Shown here: piece after piece, positions 44,376 to 53,823 of the stretch
Layout of the letters: each line of letters opens with the position of its first letter
Position numbering within the stretch: position 1 is the stretch's first letter
Assembly (NCBI RefSeq): GCF_023228165.1
Contig: NZ_JALOBS010000014.1
Coordinates: 74,812 to 138,811, forward strand
Direction of reading: 5' to 3'
DNA: 64,000 bases
DNA from: Methylomonas sp.
GTDB lineage: Bacteria > Pseudomonadota > Gammaproteobacteria > Methylococcales > Methylomonadaceae
Notes under the pieces: generated by a model
The model's database searches: none
What the model was told of the DNA's origin: nothing
What the model saw: only the letters and a program-made list of their open reading frames with translations
Made by a program: the position numbers and the translations under genes

Positions 44376-45095
44376 ATGGCAAGAAAAATAAATTCAGCCG
44401 GCATCAAACTGGTGCAAAAGTTTGAAGGTTTAAAACTGGAGGCCTATCTGTGCCCTGCCGGGGTCTGGACCATAGGCTACGGCCACACCAAGGGCGTTAA
44501 AAAAGCCGACAAAATCACCCAGGCCGAGGCCGAGAAACTCTTGGCGCAAGACTTGAGCCAATGCGGTGAACAAGTCGAAAAATGCGTCCGGGTGCCTTTG
44601 CATGACAACCAGTTTGCGGCTTTGTCGAGCTTTGTATTTAATGCCGGCATGGGTAGTTTGTTATCCAGCACCTTGTTGCGCCGGCTGAACAACGGCGATT
44701 ACGACTGCGTACCCAGCGAATTAAGCAAATGGGTAAAAGCCTTAAACCCCAAAACCGGCAAAAAGGTGGCACTGCCCGGTCTGGTCAAACGCCGGGCGGC
44801 AGAAGGTCAACTTTGGCTGGATACCGATAACAGCGACGAATTTCTAAATAGCAGCGATATGCCGCAAATCATCCATGCCGACGATTCACGTACCGTCTAC
44901 AGCGTCGCCGCGCGGGATGGCCTGCGGGTTCGCTGCGGTGCGGGTACGCAGTTCGAGATTCAGAAAGTGCTGCCCAGAGACGCGCAGGTTTATGTGATTC
45001 GGGAAAAAGACGGTTGGGCCGCCATCGACGCTGAAGGTGACGGCGCAATTGACGGCTGGGTTTCCATGGATTTTTTAAAAGTACATCAAACCTAA
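44376..45095 (+). CDS. GH24 phage-type lysozyme with C-terminal SH3-like domain
   Basis: 239 residues. The lysozyme domain covers 1-150, with the catalytic Glu in LVQKFEGLKLEAYLCPAG (E17) and VWTIGYGHTKG. A bacterial SH3b-like domain covers about 165-237 (AARDGLRVRCGAGTQFEIQKVLP, GWAAIDAEGDG, GWVSMDFL). No signal peptide is seen. GH24 genes usually belong to phages, but no other phage gene is nearby. It may be a domesticated endolysin or a secreted toxin; the SH3b part suggests wall binding. AGTGAGGAGCAC precedes the ATG. Confidence 0.87.
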   Translation: MARKINSAGIKLVQKFEGLKLEAYLCPAGVWTIGYGHTKGVKKADKITQAEAEKLLAQDLSQCGEQVEKCVRVPLHDNQFAALSSFVFNAGMGSLLSSTLLRRLNNGDYDCVPSELSKWVKALNPKTGKKVALPGLVKRRAAEGQLWLDTDNSDEFLNSSDMPQIIHADDSRTVYSVAARDGLRVRCGAGTQFEIQKVLPRDAQVYVIREKDGWAAIDAEGDGAIDGWVSMDFLKVHQT

Positions 45096-45114
45096 ACCGG
45101 TATTCTACTTATTA

Positions 45115-45138
45115 GGCCGGCGGGGGTTCTTGCCGGCC
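45115..45138. terminator. Hairpin between convergent lysozyme and small membrane protein genes
   Basis: GGCCGGC (45115-45121) pairs with GCCGGCC (45132-45138) across a 10-base loop. No T run follows, so it is a weak terminator candidate serving either direction. Confidence 0.4.
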
Positions 45139-45164
45139 CGCGGGTTAATGGTACCCAATCGTTT

Positions 45165-45350
45165 TTATTTGTTTCGCCCCGCCAATCCGAATATCAGTAT
45201 CGCCGCCACCACTATCCCCGAATACACCATGTCTTGCCTGCTGGCACCCAAAAGGTAGGCAACCCCGGCGCCTATCCCCATGCCGACTCCGGTAAATGCC
45301 ATGCTGCGCATCAGCTTACATAATGAACAGTCTTCATTGTAATGTTTCAT
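45165..45350 (-). CDS. Small two-helix membrane protein, unknown function
   Basis: 61 residues. A short cytosolic start with CSLCKLMR (a CxxC pair) is followed by two hydrophobic helices (about 17-31 and 39-57) separated by GASRQDM. A GGAATCGCA spacer before the ATG gives a possible ribosome site. Nine consecutive C residues lie just upstream on the coding strand (see findings). No family recognised. Confidence 0.6.
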   Translation of the reverse strand: MKHYNEDCSLCKLMRSMAFTGVGMGIGAGVAYLLGASRQDMVYSGIVVAAILIFGLAGRNK

Positions 45351-45403
45351 TGCGATTCCGGGGGGGGGCTTAAGGCGCTATTCAACTTTCCAACGCTACG
45401 GGT

Positions 45404-46000
45404 TTAAATTTCAGATTGGGCTTTACTGTCCCGCAACTGCTGCCATTGCATTCGTACCACATGCTTGATCAACAGTTCCTGATCTTCTTCATTGACATGG
45501 GTGAAATCAACGCTGACGGTATAATTTACCGGTTCCTCGCCAGCGTTATCGTTCGACCGGCAGCTTATCACGCGACCATAAATCCGCATCAACGCCAAGC
45601 TGCTTGGCAAGTAAATTTCAATGGCCAGATTTTGTCCGATTGTCAATGGTTCGACTTGTTCAAAAGCCAATCCCGAGGCGCTCAAATTGACGTCCTGGCA
45701 ATTTTGGGCATTGACGTGACTACCGACAAACATGGTTGCCTGAGCCACGGCATTCACTTTTGCGTCCAAAATACGATATAGCTCCAATATCTCGGGGCTT
45801 TGTTTCTCCATCCGCTGCATGATGCGCATCGCTTCTTGTGATAAAACATCCAAAGTAGCCGCCAATGAAAATTCACTGCCGATAATGCCCGTCGATTTAA
45901 GTCCCAAGTTGGCTGTTGCTTCGTCAATTTGTCGGTAAGACATGCTGACGGTATCGTTTATTCTGAAAAAGCGCCGTCTTTCGGTTGTTGCATTAAGCAT
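45404..46000 (-). CDS. PilZ-domain protein downstream of motor stator genes
   Basis: 198 residues from the ATG at 46000, chosen because AGGAATTTTTAAT precedes it and ERRRFFRIND (RxxxR-type c-di-GMP motif) follows at once. The C-terminal half holds the PilZ beta-barrel: QDVNLSASGLAFEQVEPLTIGQNLAIEIYLP, with the (D/N)xSxxG signature N-L-S-A-S-G. The middle (45-95) is helical. It follows motB by 16 bases, so it may tune the stator in response to c-di-GMP, like YcgR; that role is an inference. Confidence 0.85.
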   Translation of the reverse strand: MLNATTERRRFFRINDTVSMSYRQIDEATANLGLKSTGIIGSEFSLAATLDVLSQEAMRIMQRMEKQSPEILELYRILDAKVNAVAQATMFVGSHVNAQNCQDVNLSASGLAFEQVEPLTIGQNLAIEIYLPSSLALMRIYGRVISCRSNDNAGEEPVNYTVSVDFTHVNEEDQELLIKHVVRMQWQQLRDSKAQSEI

Positions 46001-46016
46001 ATTAAAAATTCCTGGC

Positions 46017-46895
46017 TTAAGGTGTTTTGTCTGTAGTGGTATCGGTTTGAATGGTTTGCAAGGTATTGTTCTGGTCACTTAACAGCGCTTCGTCTCTGGC
46101 AATCACAATTTCCACCCGCCGGTTAATGGCGCGGTTTTGCGGTGAATCGTTCGGCACCAAGGGATGGGTATCGGCGTGCCCTTCAATTAAAAACCGGTTA
46201 GGATCGATTTGCTGTTTTTCCAACATGTATTGAGCAACTGTCACCGCCCGCGAAGAAGACAACTCCCAGTTGGAGCGATACATAATGGTTTTAATCGGAA
46301 TATCGTCGGTGTGACCGGCAACAATTACTTTTCCTTTCGATTCCATAACGGCTTGAGTGATTTTGTCCATTACCGGCTCAAAACCCGGTTTCAAAACCGC
46401 ACTGGCGGACGAAAAAGAGCCTTTTTCATTGATTCTGATCACAATTCGAAAGCCATTGGTTTCCACCGTCACCAAACCTTGGTCGATTTCCGATTGTAAT
46501 TCTTGCTTGATTTTATCAGCCTCTGCTTCGATTTCCTGGCGGGTTGCTTCCATGACTTTTTGTTTGGCCGTCTCCATATCATCGGGCGTATCTATTTTTT
46601 CCTTTTCCTCTTCGGTGGATTGGCGAATTTCATCCAGAGGCGTCTGTTGCACCTGGCCTGGACTGAAGTGTTGCTCGATAATGCTGGTACCCATGGGAAT
46701 TTGATCGACATGGATTTCCCGTTGCACCCCGAAGGCCTCTTTTAAAGAGTCTGCAACCGCTTTAAACTTAACCACATCCATGCTGGCCATGGATAGTAAC
46801 AACACGAAAAAACACATCAACAGCGACATCAGGTCGGCAAAGGTTGCCAACCACATCGGCGCGCCGGCAGGAGGACATTTTGGACAATCGGACAT
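46017..46895 (-). CDS. motB: Flagellar stator protein MotB/PomB type
   Basis: 292 residues. The N-terminus MSDCPKCPPAGAPMW and the single membrane helix with FADLMSLLMCFFVLLLS (ion-binding D21) are much closer to Na+-driven PomB than to E. coli MotB. The OmpA-like peptidoglycan-binding domain covers about 150-275 (GHTDDIPIKTIMYRSNWELSSSRA, EGHADTHPLVPND). It anchors the stator to the wall. It begins two bases after the motA stop. Confidence 0.94.
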   Translation of the reverse strand: MSDCPKCPPAGAPMWLATFADLMSLLMCFFVLLLSMASMDVVKFKAVADSLKEAFGVQREIHVDQIPMGTSIIEQHFSPGQVQQTPLDEIRQSTEEEKEKIDTPDDMETAKQKVMEATRQEIEAEADKIKQELQSEIDQGLVTVETNGFRIVIRINEKGSFSSASAVLKPGFEPVMDKITQAVMESKGKVIVAGHTDDIPIKTIMYRSNWELSSSRAVTVAQYMLEKQQIDPNRFLIEGHADTHPLVPNDSPQNRAINRRVEIVIARDEALLSDQNNTLQTIQTDTTTDKTP

Positions 46896-46897
46896 AA

Positions 46898-47650
46898 TTA
46901 TTCCTCCTGACGTTTCTTCTCTGCCACATAGGTATTCAGCAGTGTTCTCAATACCTTGGGATTGGTGCCTTCCTGTAGATTGGCGATAAAATTCATGACC
47001 AGTTCTTTATTGGCTTTTTCGTAATTTAGCACGCTGGCCAATTTATCTATCATCGGCAGCGCAAACACGTTGGCAATCATCGCGCCATATAAGGTGGTTA
47101 ACAAGGCAACCGCCATGGCCGGCCCAATTGCCGCGGGATCGGACATATTGGCCAACATTTGCACCAAACCCACCAAGGTACCGATCATGCCCATGGCCGG
47201 GGCCAAATCGGCCACCCCTTTCCACATGCCCTGCCCCACTTCATTACGGCTCACCATTAAATCGATGTCTTGCTGTAATAAATTTTTTACGAACTCAGGG
47301 TTATAGCCATCCACGCACAGTCGTATGCCTTTTTTCATGAAGTCATCGGACACCTCTGCGGACTCTAAGGCCAACAAGCCGTTTTTACGGGCCATATCAG
47401 CCAATGTCACGGCTTCTTCAATCAAAACATTGGGATCAACCTTTTTGTTCATGAAAGCCCGTCCCGCCACACCGAAGGAACGCAGAAAATCCGCAATCGG
47501 CAAGCGCATCAAGGAAACCCCAAATGTTCCGCCGAACACGATTAGAATAGAGGGCACATCGATAAAGAGCAAAATGCTGCCGCCCGATACAATGGCCGCG
47601 GCAATAATCCCCACACCGAGTAAAAAACCCAATAAAGTTGCAATATCCAC
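46898..47650 (-). CDS. motA: Flagellar stator protein MotA/PomA type
   Basis: 250 residues with four membrane helices. The start MDIATLLGFLLGVGIIAAAIVSGG and DVPSILIVFGG match PomA, as do PAMGMIGTLVGLVQMLANMSDP and AVALLTTLYGAMIANV. With the next gene it forms the ion channel that turns the flagellum, likely with Na+. The cytosolic loop (about 60-150) holds the charged residues that act on FliG. It is the first gene of motA-motB-PilZ. Confidence 0.94.
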   Translation of the reverse strand: MDIATLLGFLLGVGIIAAAIVSGGSILLFIDVPSILIVFGGTFGVSLMRLPIADFLRSFGVAGRAFMNKKVDPNVLIEEAVTLADMARKNGLLALESAEVSDDFMKKGIRLCVDGYNPEFVKNLLQQDIDLMVSRNEVGQGMWKGVADLAPAMGMIGTLVGLVQMLANMSDPAAIGPAMAVALLTTLYGAMIANVFALPMIDKLASVLNYEKANKELVMNFIANLQEGTNPKVLRTLLNTYVAEKKRQEE

Positions 47651-47976
47651 TTGTTATCCTCTCTCTTGGAATACTGTTATTTTTAACCCTATCAGGATAG
47701 CTGAATTCGCAACTTTACGCAGCTTTGCTGTGAATTCGCGTTTTAATTCGGCGTTGAAATTTGCCTACCGATCTTATAGGGTAAAATGAAATTTGATTTT
47801 AATAAGCGGATGACGGTTTATTTATGTTCGTTATGTTCTGTTAGATCATAAACAGTACCGCGTAACCTTATCTTAACCAGTTGTTTGTGGCGCAAAGTAT
47901 CGGGGACTCCCGTTTTCATCGAGGCCGCGGCCCCATACCGCTGATTCACGAATAGATTTATTTCTTAAGGAATATT
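47651..47976. other. 326-base intergenic region between divergent motA and amylosucrase
   Basis: Should contain promoters for both directions. The direct repeat TGAATTCGC occurs twice (near 47701 and 47731), and a GGCCGCGGCC palindrome lies near 47923. The amylosucrase ATG has TTAAGGAA before it. No gene or RNA recognised. Confidence 0.45.
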
Positions 47977-49932
47977 ATGTACGAGCAAGAGTCCCATTCA
48001 CTGCTAAACGACATTCTTGATGATCTGAAACCTGAGATCATCCGCCAGGATTTAAGGCATTTTTATACCCGCTTAGGTGCTAACTTTTATGCCATTTATT
48101 CGCTGTTCTATAACCTTTATGGGCACCGGGAGGATTTTAAACCTCAGATGCTAAGCCTGGTGGAAACCATGGCCAAAGGTTATATCAACCGTTCGGCTGA
48201 ATTGGAAAAAGTCGACATCGAGCGCGAACGGGATCACAACTGGTTTTTGTCGCAAAAGTGGGTGGGGATGGCGCTTTACACCAATGGTTTTGCCGATAAC
48301 CTCGGCGATTTGGTTAACAAAACACCTTACTTCATGGAATTGGGCATTAATATGGTACATATCATGCCGATTTTAAAATGCCCCATTGGCAAGAGTGACG
48401 GCGGCTACGCCATCAGCGATTTCCGTCAAATCGACGAACGTGTCGGCAACCTTGATGACTTGGCGCTGGTCTCCAAGGATTTTAGAAAACGCGACATCTT
48501 GCTGGTATTGGACATTGTGCTCAACCACACCTCGGATGAACACGAATGGGCGCAAAAAGCCATGCAGGGCGAGCAACGCTATCAAGAATATTACTTTACC
48601 TTCGACACCCGGGAAATCCCGGATATGTTCGAGCAAACCATGCCGCAAATCTTCCCTGAAACCGACCCCGGCAACTTCACTTGGAACGAAGACATGCAAA
48701 AATGGGTGATGACGGTATTTCATGACTACCAATGGGACCTGAATTACGGTAATCCCAGAGTCTTTATTGAAATGCTGGACATCATCCTGTTTTGGGCCAA
48801 TCAGGGCGTCGACGTATTGCGATTGGATGCCGTGGCCTTCTTATGGAAGAAAATCGGCACCAGCTGTCAAAACGAACGCAATGCGCATTTGATTCTGCAA
48901 TTACTGAAAGACTGCTGCCAGGTCACGGCACCCGGCGTGCTGTTCATCGCCGAAGCCATCGTTGCGCCGGTGGAAGTCATCAAATATTTTGGCGAAGATG
49001 CCATCATAGCCAAGGAATGCGAAATCGCTTACAACGCCACTTTCATGGCTTTGTTGTGGGATGGCATTGCCACGCACAATGCCAAGTTGCTCTATCAAGG
49101 CCTAAAAAACCTGCCCGCCAAGCTTGAACGGGCCACTTGGTTGAATTACGTGCGCTGCCACGACGACATCGGCTTCGGCTTTGACGACAGCGACGTGCGC
49201 GCGGCTGGTTACGAACCTTATGCGCATCGCCAGTTTTTAATCGATTATTTCAGCGGCCAGTTCGATGCATCCCCGGCCCGCGGCGAAGTCTTCATGCGCG
49301 ACGAAATCACCGGAGACGCCAGAATTTGCGGCTCTCTGGCGTCTCTGGTCGGCTTGGAGGCCGGCATTGAAAATAACGATCAAGAGCTGATCAATAGTGC
49401 TATCAGCCGCATTATCTTAGTGCATAGCCTGATTTTGTCTTTTGGCGGCATTCCCTTGCTGTACAACGGCGATGCCATTGGTGTGGTCAACGATTACAGC
49501 TACCGCGACGACGACGGCAAGAGTGACGATAACCGTTGGATACATCGGCCTAAAATCAATTGGGAACGGGCGGAATTACGCAAAAAGCAGGGCTCTATCG
49601 AATTCGTTCTATTCAATGCCATGAAGAAAATGATCGCCATTAGAAAGGAAACCTCGGCTTTTGCCGATTTCAATAACCGGGAAATCCTGGATACCGACAA
49701 CGAGCACCTACTTTGTTACATGCGTTTTGATCATCTGCGTCCATCCGAACGAATTTTGGTGGTGGCCAATTTCGACAGCAGTCCTCAATACCTGGATCTG
49801 GACCGAATCAACAATCGCGGTATTAACCTGCACGGCCAAAAAATCGATTTATACACGGGTAGTAAACCGGCACAGCTCGAGAACCGCATCGTGTTATCGC
49901 CCTATCAATTTTACTGGCTGACCACCATATAA
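47977..49932 (+). CDS. Amylosucrase
   Basis: 651 residues, GH13 subfamily 4. Domain order fits the Neisseria enzyme: helical N domain (1-100), TIM barrel (about 100-560) with inserted B and B' domains, and a C-terminal beta domain. Catalytic segments are DVLRLDAVAFLWK (nucleophile Asp), FIAEAIVAP (acid Glu) and VRCHDDIGFGF (transition-state Asp). The enzyme makes alpha-glucan from sucrose and releases fructose, or runs in reverse. Sucrose and glycogen handling is common in methanotrophs. No other sugar gene lies next to it. Confidence 0.93.
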   Translation: MYEQESHSLLNDILDDLKPEIIRQDLRHFYTRLGANFYAIYSLFYNLYGHREDFKPQMLSLVETMAKGYINRSAELEKVDIERERDHNWFLSQKWVGMALYTNGFADNLGDLVNKTPYFMELGINMVHIMPILKCPIGKSDGGYAISDFRQIDERVGNLDDLALVSKDFRKRDILLVLDIVLNHTSDEHEWAQKAMQGEQRYQEYYFTFDTREIPDMFEQTMPQIFPETDPGNFTWNEDMQKWVMTVFHDYQWDLNYGNPRVFIEMLDIILFWANQGVDVLRLDAVAFLWKKIGTSCQNERNAHLILQLLKDCCQVTAPGVLFIAEAIVAPVEVIKYFGEDAIIAKECEIAYNATFMALLWDGIATHNAKLLYQGLKNLPAKLERATWLNYVRCHDDIGFGFDDSDVRAAGYEPYAHRQFLIDYFSGQFDASPARGEVFMRDEITGDARICGSLASLVGLEAGIENNDQELINSAISRIILVHSLILSFGGIPLLYNGDAIGVVNDYSYRDDDGKSDDNRWIHRPKINWERAELRKKQGSIEFVLFNAMKKMIAIRKETSAFADFNNREILDTDNEHLLCYMRFDHLRPSERILVVANFDSSPQYLDLDRINNRGINLHGQKIDLYTGSKPAQLENRIVLSPYQFYWLTTI

Positions 49933-49966
49933 GCTGGTGCAAGCTCGGTCAAAACCCTATTGCGCT

Positions 49967-51544
49967 TTAGCCGATCAACACACGCTTCAATAAATCATCC
50001 TGGCTGCCGGTATCCAGGCTGTCGTCGGCCTCGGTCTTTTCGGCAAGTTTACGCAGTTTGTGCCGGCAGGCCTTGCTACCCTGCTCCGTCTCCAGCACAA
50101 CCTGTTCCAGTTCCGCTTTAAATCCGGACAGAACTTGAATCAAACCTTTATGCAATCCTTGCAGCGCGGCTTTTTGCAACGAAGGCTGTAATTTTTTATG
50201 CAGAAAAAACGGTATCAGCCAACTCAGAGCGATTAATAAAATGCTGTGCACGGCGAAATCCACACCCAGGTAGGCGCTTGATTCAGCAGCGCTGTGATAG
50301 TAACCGGAAAAGACCTGATAACCGACAATCAGCATGGCCAGTATCGGCAGCAAGGTTTCGAAAAGACTGGTTAAATGCATCAAAAAACGCTGCAGACCGT
50401 TGCCGGGTTTTAGTAGCGCTTGCCGCCCCGCTAATTCAATCTGTTGGGCCGCATTTTTGTTTATAGCGTTTTTTAGGGTTTCCAGCCTGGGTTTTAACGC
50501 TTTACTGGCAATATGATATTGATCGGCCTGTTGCAACAGGTCTTCCAATACATCGCCGAGACGTGTCCGCGCCCAAGCATCCCAAACTACAATATCGGTT
50601 TTGGCGTCCGGCCGATTGGCCAATGCCTCAGAATAGGCATGAAACGCCCAAGCCAACCCTTGTGGAAAAGTGACTTCCGCTTGTTGCCAGTTTTCGGCAA
50701 AATGTTGCTGCAAGCCGGTAAAGTCCTGTCGATCGAGATTTTGCGAAAACCGCTGTAACAGCTTAGCCAATGCCTGTAACCGCAAACGCTCATTATGCTG
50801 GCCCATTTGCAACATGGTTTGTTGAGACGACAAGGCGTTAAGTTGTTCCAACAATTCGGAAAACCTGTCGGCGTCGGGTTCGGTGCAACTGGTATACAAC
50901 ACTAGCGGATCGGTAAATCCAGCCTTGCTCAATTGCTGTTTAAAATCCTCCAACTGAGACGGTACCGCCCTATCCCACTGGTTCATAACAAACAACCAGG
51001 CATGTTTTCCGCCCTCGGCTTTCAATAATTGCCAGGCTTTGTTATCCCGGTAGCGCTCCGGGCTAACAACATACAGTAAGACGTCTATATGCGGCAGCCA
51101 TTCCAGCACCAGGGTCTTGTTGGCTAACTCGATGCTGTCGAAATCGGGCATGTCTATCCAGACGATATGACTGTTTTGCGGATTATCGTGCAGCGCGAGC
51201 TTGGTTTTATCCAGCGGCAGGTTGGCCGGCAATTGCTGCAAATGCAGCGAGCGGTGATGGTACAAAGTGACTTCGCGCGAAGTGGGGCGTTCGATACCGG
51301 CCTTGGCTACCGCCTGTCCGGCCAGCCGATTTAATAAAGAACTTTTACCCACTCCGGTACCGCCTATAAACGCCACGATAAGAGGCCTAGGCTGGGCAGG
51401 TTGGCTGGCAAACAATTGTTCGGGGCTGCGCAAATCGAGCTCGAATAACTCGCGCGCGCTGGTGTCTTGCAAATGACCTTGCGCTATGGCGGTTTGCGCC
51501 CAGCTTTGTGCCTGGGCTAATAAATCAGAGTATTCGTAAGCCAT
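49967..51544 (-). CDS. Large dynamin-like GTPase with C-terminal membrane segments
   Basis: 525 residues. G1 is FIGGTGVGKSSLLNRLAG (near residue 57), the Thr region is RPTSREVTLYHH (near 83), G3 is DMPDFDSIELA (near 132), and G4 is MNQWD (near 187). A helical part follows, then a hydrophobic zone (about 390-455) with two to three membrane helices and a short charged tail. Such a plan resembles bacterial dynamin-like GTPases. It overlaps the next GTPase gene upstream by 20 bases, so both are made together and may heterodimerise. Function unknown. Confidence 0.8.
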   Translation of the reverse strand: MAYEYSDLLAQAQSWAQTAIAQGHLQDTSARELFELDLRSPEQLFASQPAQPRPLIVAFIGGTGVGKSSLLNRLAGQAVAKAGIERPTSREVTLYHHRSLHLQQLPANLPLDKTKLALHDNPQNSHIVWIDMPDFDSIELANKTLVLEWLPHIDVLLYVVSPERYRDNKAWQLLKAEGGKHAWLFVMNQWDRAVPSQLEDFKQQLSKAGFTDPLVLYTSCTEPDADRFSELLEQLNALSSQQTMLQMGQHNERLRLQALAKLLQRFSQNLDRQDFTGLQQHFAENWQQAEVTFPQGLAWAFHAYSEALANRPDAKTDIVVWDAWARTRLGDVLEDLLQQADQYHIASKALKPRLETLKNAINKNAAQQIELAGRQALLKPGNGLQRFLMHLTSLFETLLPILAMLIVGYQVFSGYYHSAAESSAYLGVDFAVHSILLIALSWLIPFFLHKKLQPSLQKAALQGLHKGLIQVLSGFKAELEQVVLETEQGSKACRHKLRKLAEKTEADDSLDTGSQDDLLKRVLIG

Positions 51545-53267
51545 GTTTTTTCTCTTTCAGCGCTTGTTCTGCCAGTTGGCACTGTTGTTCGGTGATATTA
51601 AAACGGGTGGGAAGTTGAATCTGCAGCGGTAGTTGATAAAGTTGCTCACGCAAAACCGTTTGAAACAGCCGGGTTTTAACCGTTTGCATTTGCTGCTGTT
51701 TCAATTCCGCTTCGACTCGATGCATGTAACCGCCGATGGCGCTTTCAGCCAATAGCGAGGTAATTGTCAGCATGAGTGGGGTAATCACCAGATCATGTAC
51801 GCCGATGCCGCCGGCCTGAATCGCCAGAAACATACCTCCTGCATCGGTGGAAATTCGGGTCGCTCGCAAGCTGTTCAAAACCAGCGGCTGTTCTTCAAGT
51901 TTGTAATACAGCCGATGCGCCGCGGCATCGACATCTTGCAGAAAATCTTGGTGATACACCAACACGGCTTGTTGATAAGTCAGGCTCAGTTCAGCTCTTT
52001 TCTGCCTGAGCAATACCGCTGTTTCGCGCCACCAACCGCCGTTCAAGGTCTCGGTTTCGGTTTTGTCCAGCAGTTTATCGGCCAACTGGATCATGACATG
52101 ATCGCCGATTTGATTCAGAATGCTGATTTCCTGGTCCGGGCTGCTTTGAAACCCGCTTTGACCCAAGCTCATTAATTTGCGTACCGGCCAGGTCATCACC
52201 CGTCGGGTTTTACTGAGGATTTTGGCAAAGCCCGGTATTTCCAGCAGCTTCAATAAATTCAGCAACGCGGCCTGAAAGGTATGGTAATGGTGCGGATGAT
52301 CCAGAAAATCGCGCCGATAGGCCGATCCGGCCTCTTCCAGACATTGATCGATCAGGCTTTGCCATTGGCGTTGGGCGCGATGTTCGGCAAATACCGGCTC
52401 CAGCCATTCCCGCCAATATCGATTCAAAAACAGTTGTTGCTGCTCGGCGTGTTTTTTTTGGTCGAGCTGTTTTGCCAGCTCGAAAAGCGCGGTTTGAGCG
52501 CTTAGCGGCCAAACCGGCACGGTCCGAGGTTTTTCAAACAACAAGGGAACCACCTTCGGCATGGGATCGCCGCGGGTTTGTTGCCATTTTTGCCGCAACG
52601 AATCCAGCACCAGTGTTTCGCTGCCTTCCGCCAGTTTATTCAAACAAATCAGGGTAGGCTGACCGAAGGCCTCTATGGTTTTCATGACTTCCCAAACCGA
52701 CTGATCGGCATACTTCTCCTTACTAACCACCAGTACCACCAGATCGGCCAGGGCCAGCGTCCTGATCACGCCTTCCCGGTAGTCGATGGCGTCAATGGAG
52801 TCGAAATCCGGGGTGTCCCATACCACGCATGCCGGCAACAAGTCCGACTGCGACAAACTGTTGCCGACGGAATAGCAATCAAAACGGTTACGGCTAAGCG
52901 CCGCGGCATCCAAACATTGAAAGCGGCCAAAATAATGCTGCAATCCATCTAAATCGTCGCTGGTCAACCGATGGCAAAATCCTTGCGCATGCACGGTATA
53001 GCCGGCCAGCGGACTGACTCCCGCCAGTACATCATTTAATAGCACGTTGACGATCGAACTTTTTCCGGCCTGAGTAGGCCCAATCACGGCAATTTGCAGT
53101 GGACATTTCGGAAAGTCGTGGATTAATAGCCCCTTGCGCAGAAAGGCCTCTGCATAAAGCAGTTGCTCGATACGCTGTTGGTATTCAAAATACAGAGGAC
53201 TTTTCATATCCAGTAGCGCAAGCACGGACTGGTATCGCTGTTTGAGAAGTTGGATAAATTCCAGCAT
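51525..53267 (-). CDS. Large dynamin-like GTPase, partner of the downstream GTPase
   Basis: 580 residues from the ATG at 53267; the frame extends 22 codons further without support. G1 is IGPTQAGKSSIVNVLL (near residue 63), G3 is DTPDFDSIDAID (near 150), and G4 is LNKLAEG (near 210). The remainder is helical, with a Gly-rich hydrophobic stretch near 470-520 (MFLAIQAGGIGVHDLVITPLMLTITSLLA) that may touch or insert into membrane. G-domain sequence is clearly related to the downstream protein (TPDFDS/MPDFDS). The pair recalls two-gene bacterial dynamins, a comparison made on architecture only. Confidence 0.8.
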   Translation of the reverse strand: MLEFIQLLKQRYQSVLALLDMKSPLYFEYQQRIEQLLYAEAFLRKGLLIHDFPKCPLQIAVIGPTQAGKSSIVNVLLNDVLAGVSPLAGYTVHAQGFCHRLTSDDLDGLQHYFGRFQCLDAAALSRNRFDCYSVGNSLSQSDLLPACVVWDTPDFDSIDAIDYREGVIRTLALADLVVLVVSKEKYADQSVWEVMKTIEAFGQPTLICLNKLAEGSETLVLDSLRQKWQQTRGDPMPKVVPLLFEKPRTVPVWPLSAQTALFELAKQLDQKKHAEQQQLFLNRYWREWLEPVFAEHRAQRQWQSLIDQCLEEAGSAYRRDFLDHPHHYHTFQAALLNLLKLLEIPGFAKILSKTRRVMTWPVRKLMSLGQSGFQSSPDQEISILNQIGDHVMIQLADKLLDKTETETLNGGWWRETAVLLRQKRAELSLTYQQAVLVYHQDFLQDVDAAAHRLYYKLEEQPLVLNSLRATRISTDAGGMFLAIQAGGIGVHDLVITPLMLTITSLLAESAIGGYMHRVEAELKQQQMQTVKTRLFQTVLREQLYQLPLQIQLPTRFNITEQQCQLAEQALKEKKHGLRIL

Positions 53268-53386
53268 GATAAAAGGGCTTGGGTTTATAATTACCGAGTA
53301 ATTTAGTTTGTTTAATGGCCCGGACCATAGCATTATAAATATAAAATTCCGGGATTGTTTATTTAGGCCACTGGGGGGCTTTCATT

Positions 53387-53821
53387 ATGAAAAAAGCGAC
53401 AACTATTCTAGTTATTCTCGTCTGTGCGTTAGCGATCGGTTGCAATAGAAGCAATCAAATCAATGGTAGCAGCCTGAAAACAGTCAACAGATCGGTCAAC
53501 TCCATCAAAGAAAAACTACCGCTGGATCAGCGCATCGAATTTGAAGTGTCATTCTGGACCTTGCGTGATGAAATCAGAAATAACAAAGAATTTTTGAACG
53601 AAATCGACGGTAAAACTCCCGACCAATTGATAGCCAAGGGCCAGGAGTTGTTTTTACAACGCAAAGCCAGCGGCAACAAAGACTATGAACAATACAGCAA
53701 CTGGGACCAAATGATTGCTCAATACACCCAGGAGCGTATCGATCAAAACCGCAAAAAAACCCCGGATGCCCGCGACAATTCAAACCCTCACCGCGTCGAC
53801 TACAAAATGCAATCCATGTAA
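53387..53821 (+). CDS. Lipoprotein (DUF6694-like)
   Basis: 144 residues. A lipobox signal LALAIGC-like sequence (CALAIGC, Cys19) makes it a lipoprotein. The body has NRSVNSIKEKLPLDQRIEFEVSFWTLRD, which I recall as the pattern of the DUF6694 family, and a polar tail. A GGGGGG ribosome site (53375-53380) lies before the ATG. It is divergent from the GTPase pair and convergent with the DUF2959-like gene, with three bases between stops. Confidence 0.75.
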   Translation: MKKATTILVILVCALAIGCNRSNQINGSSLKTVNRSVNSIKEKLPLDQRIEFEVSFWTLRDEIRNNKEFLNEIDGKTPDQLIAKGQELFLQRKASGNKDYEQYSNWDQMIAQYTQERIDQNRKKTPDARDNSNPHRVDYKMQSM

Positions 53822-53823
53822 TT

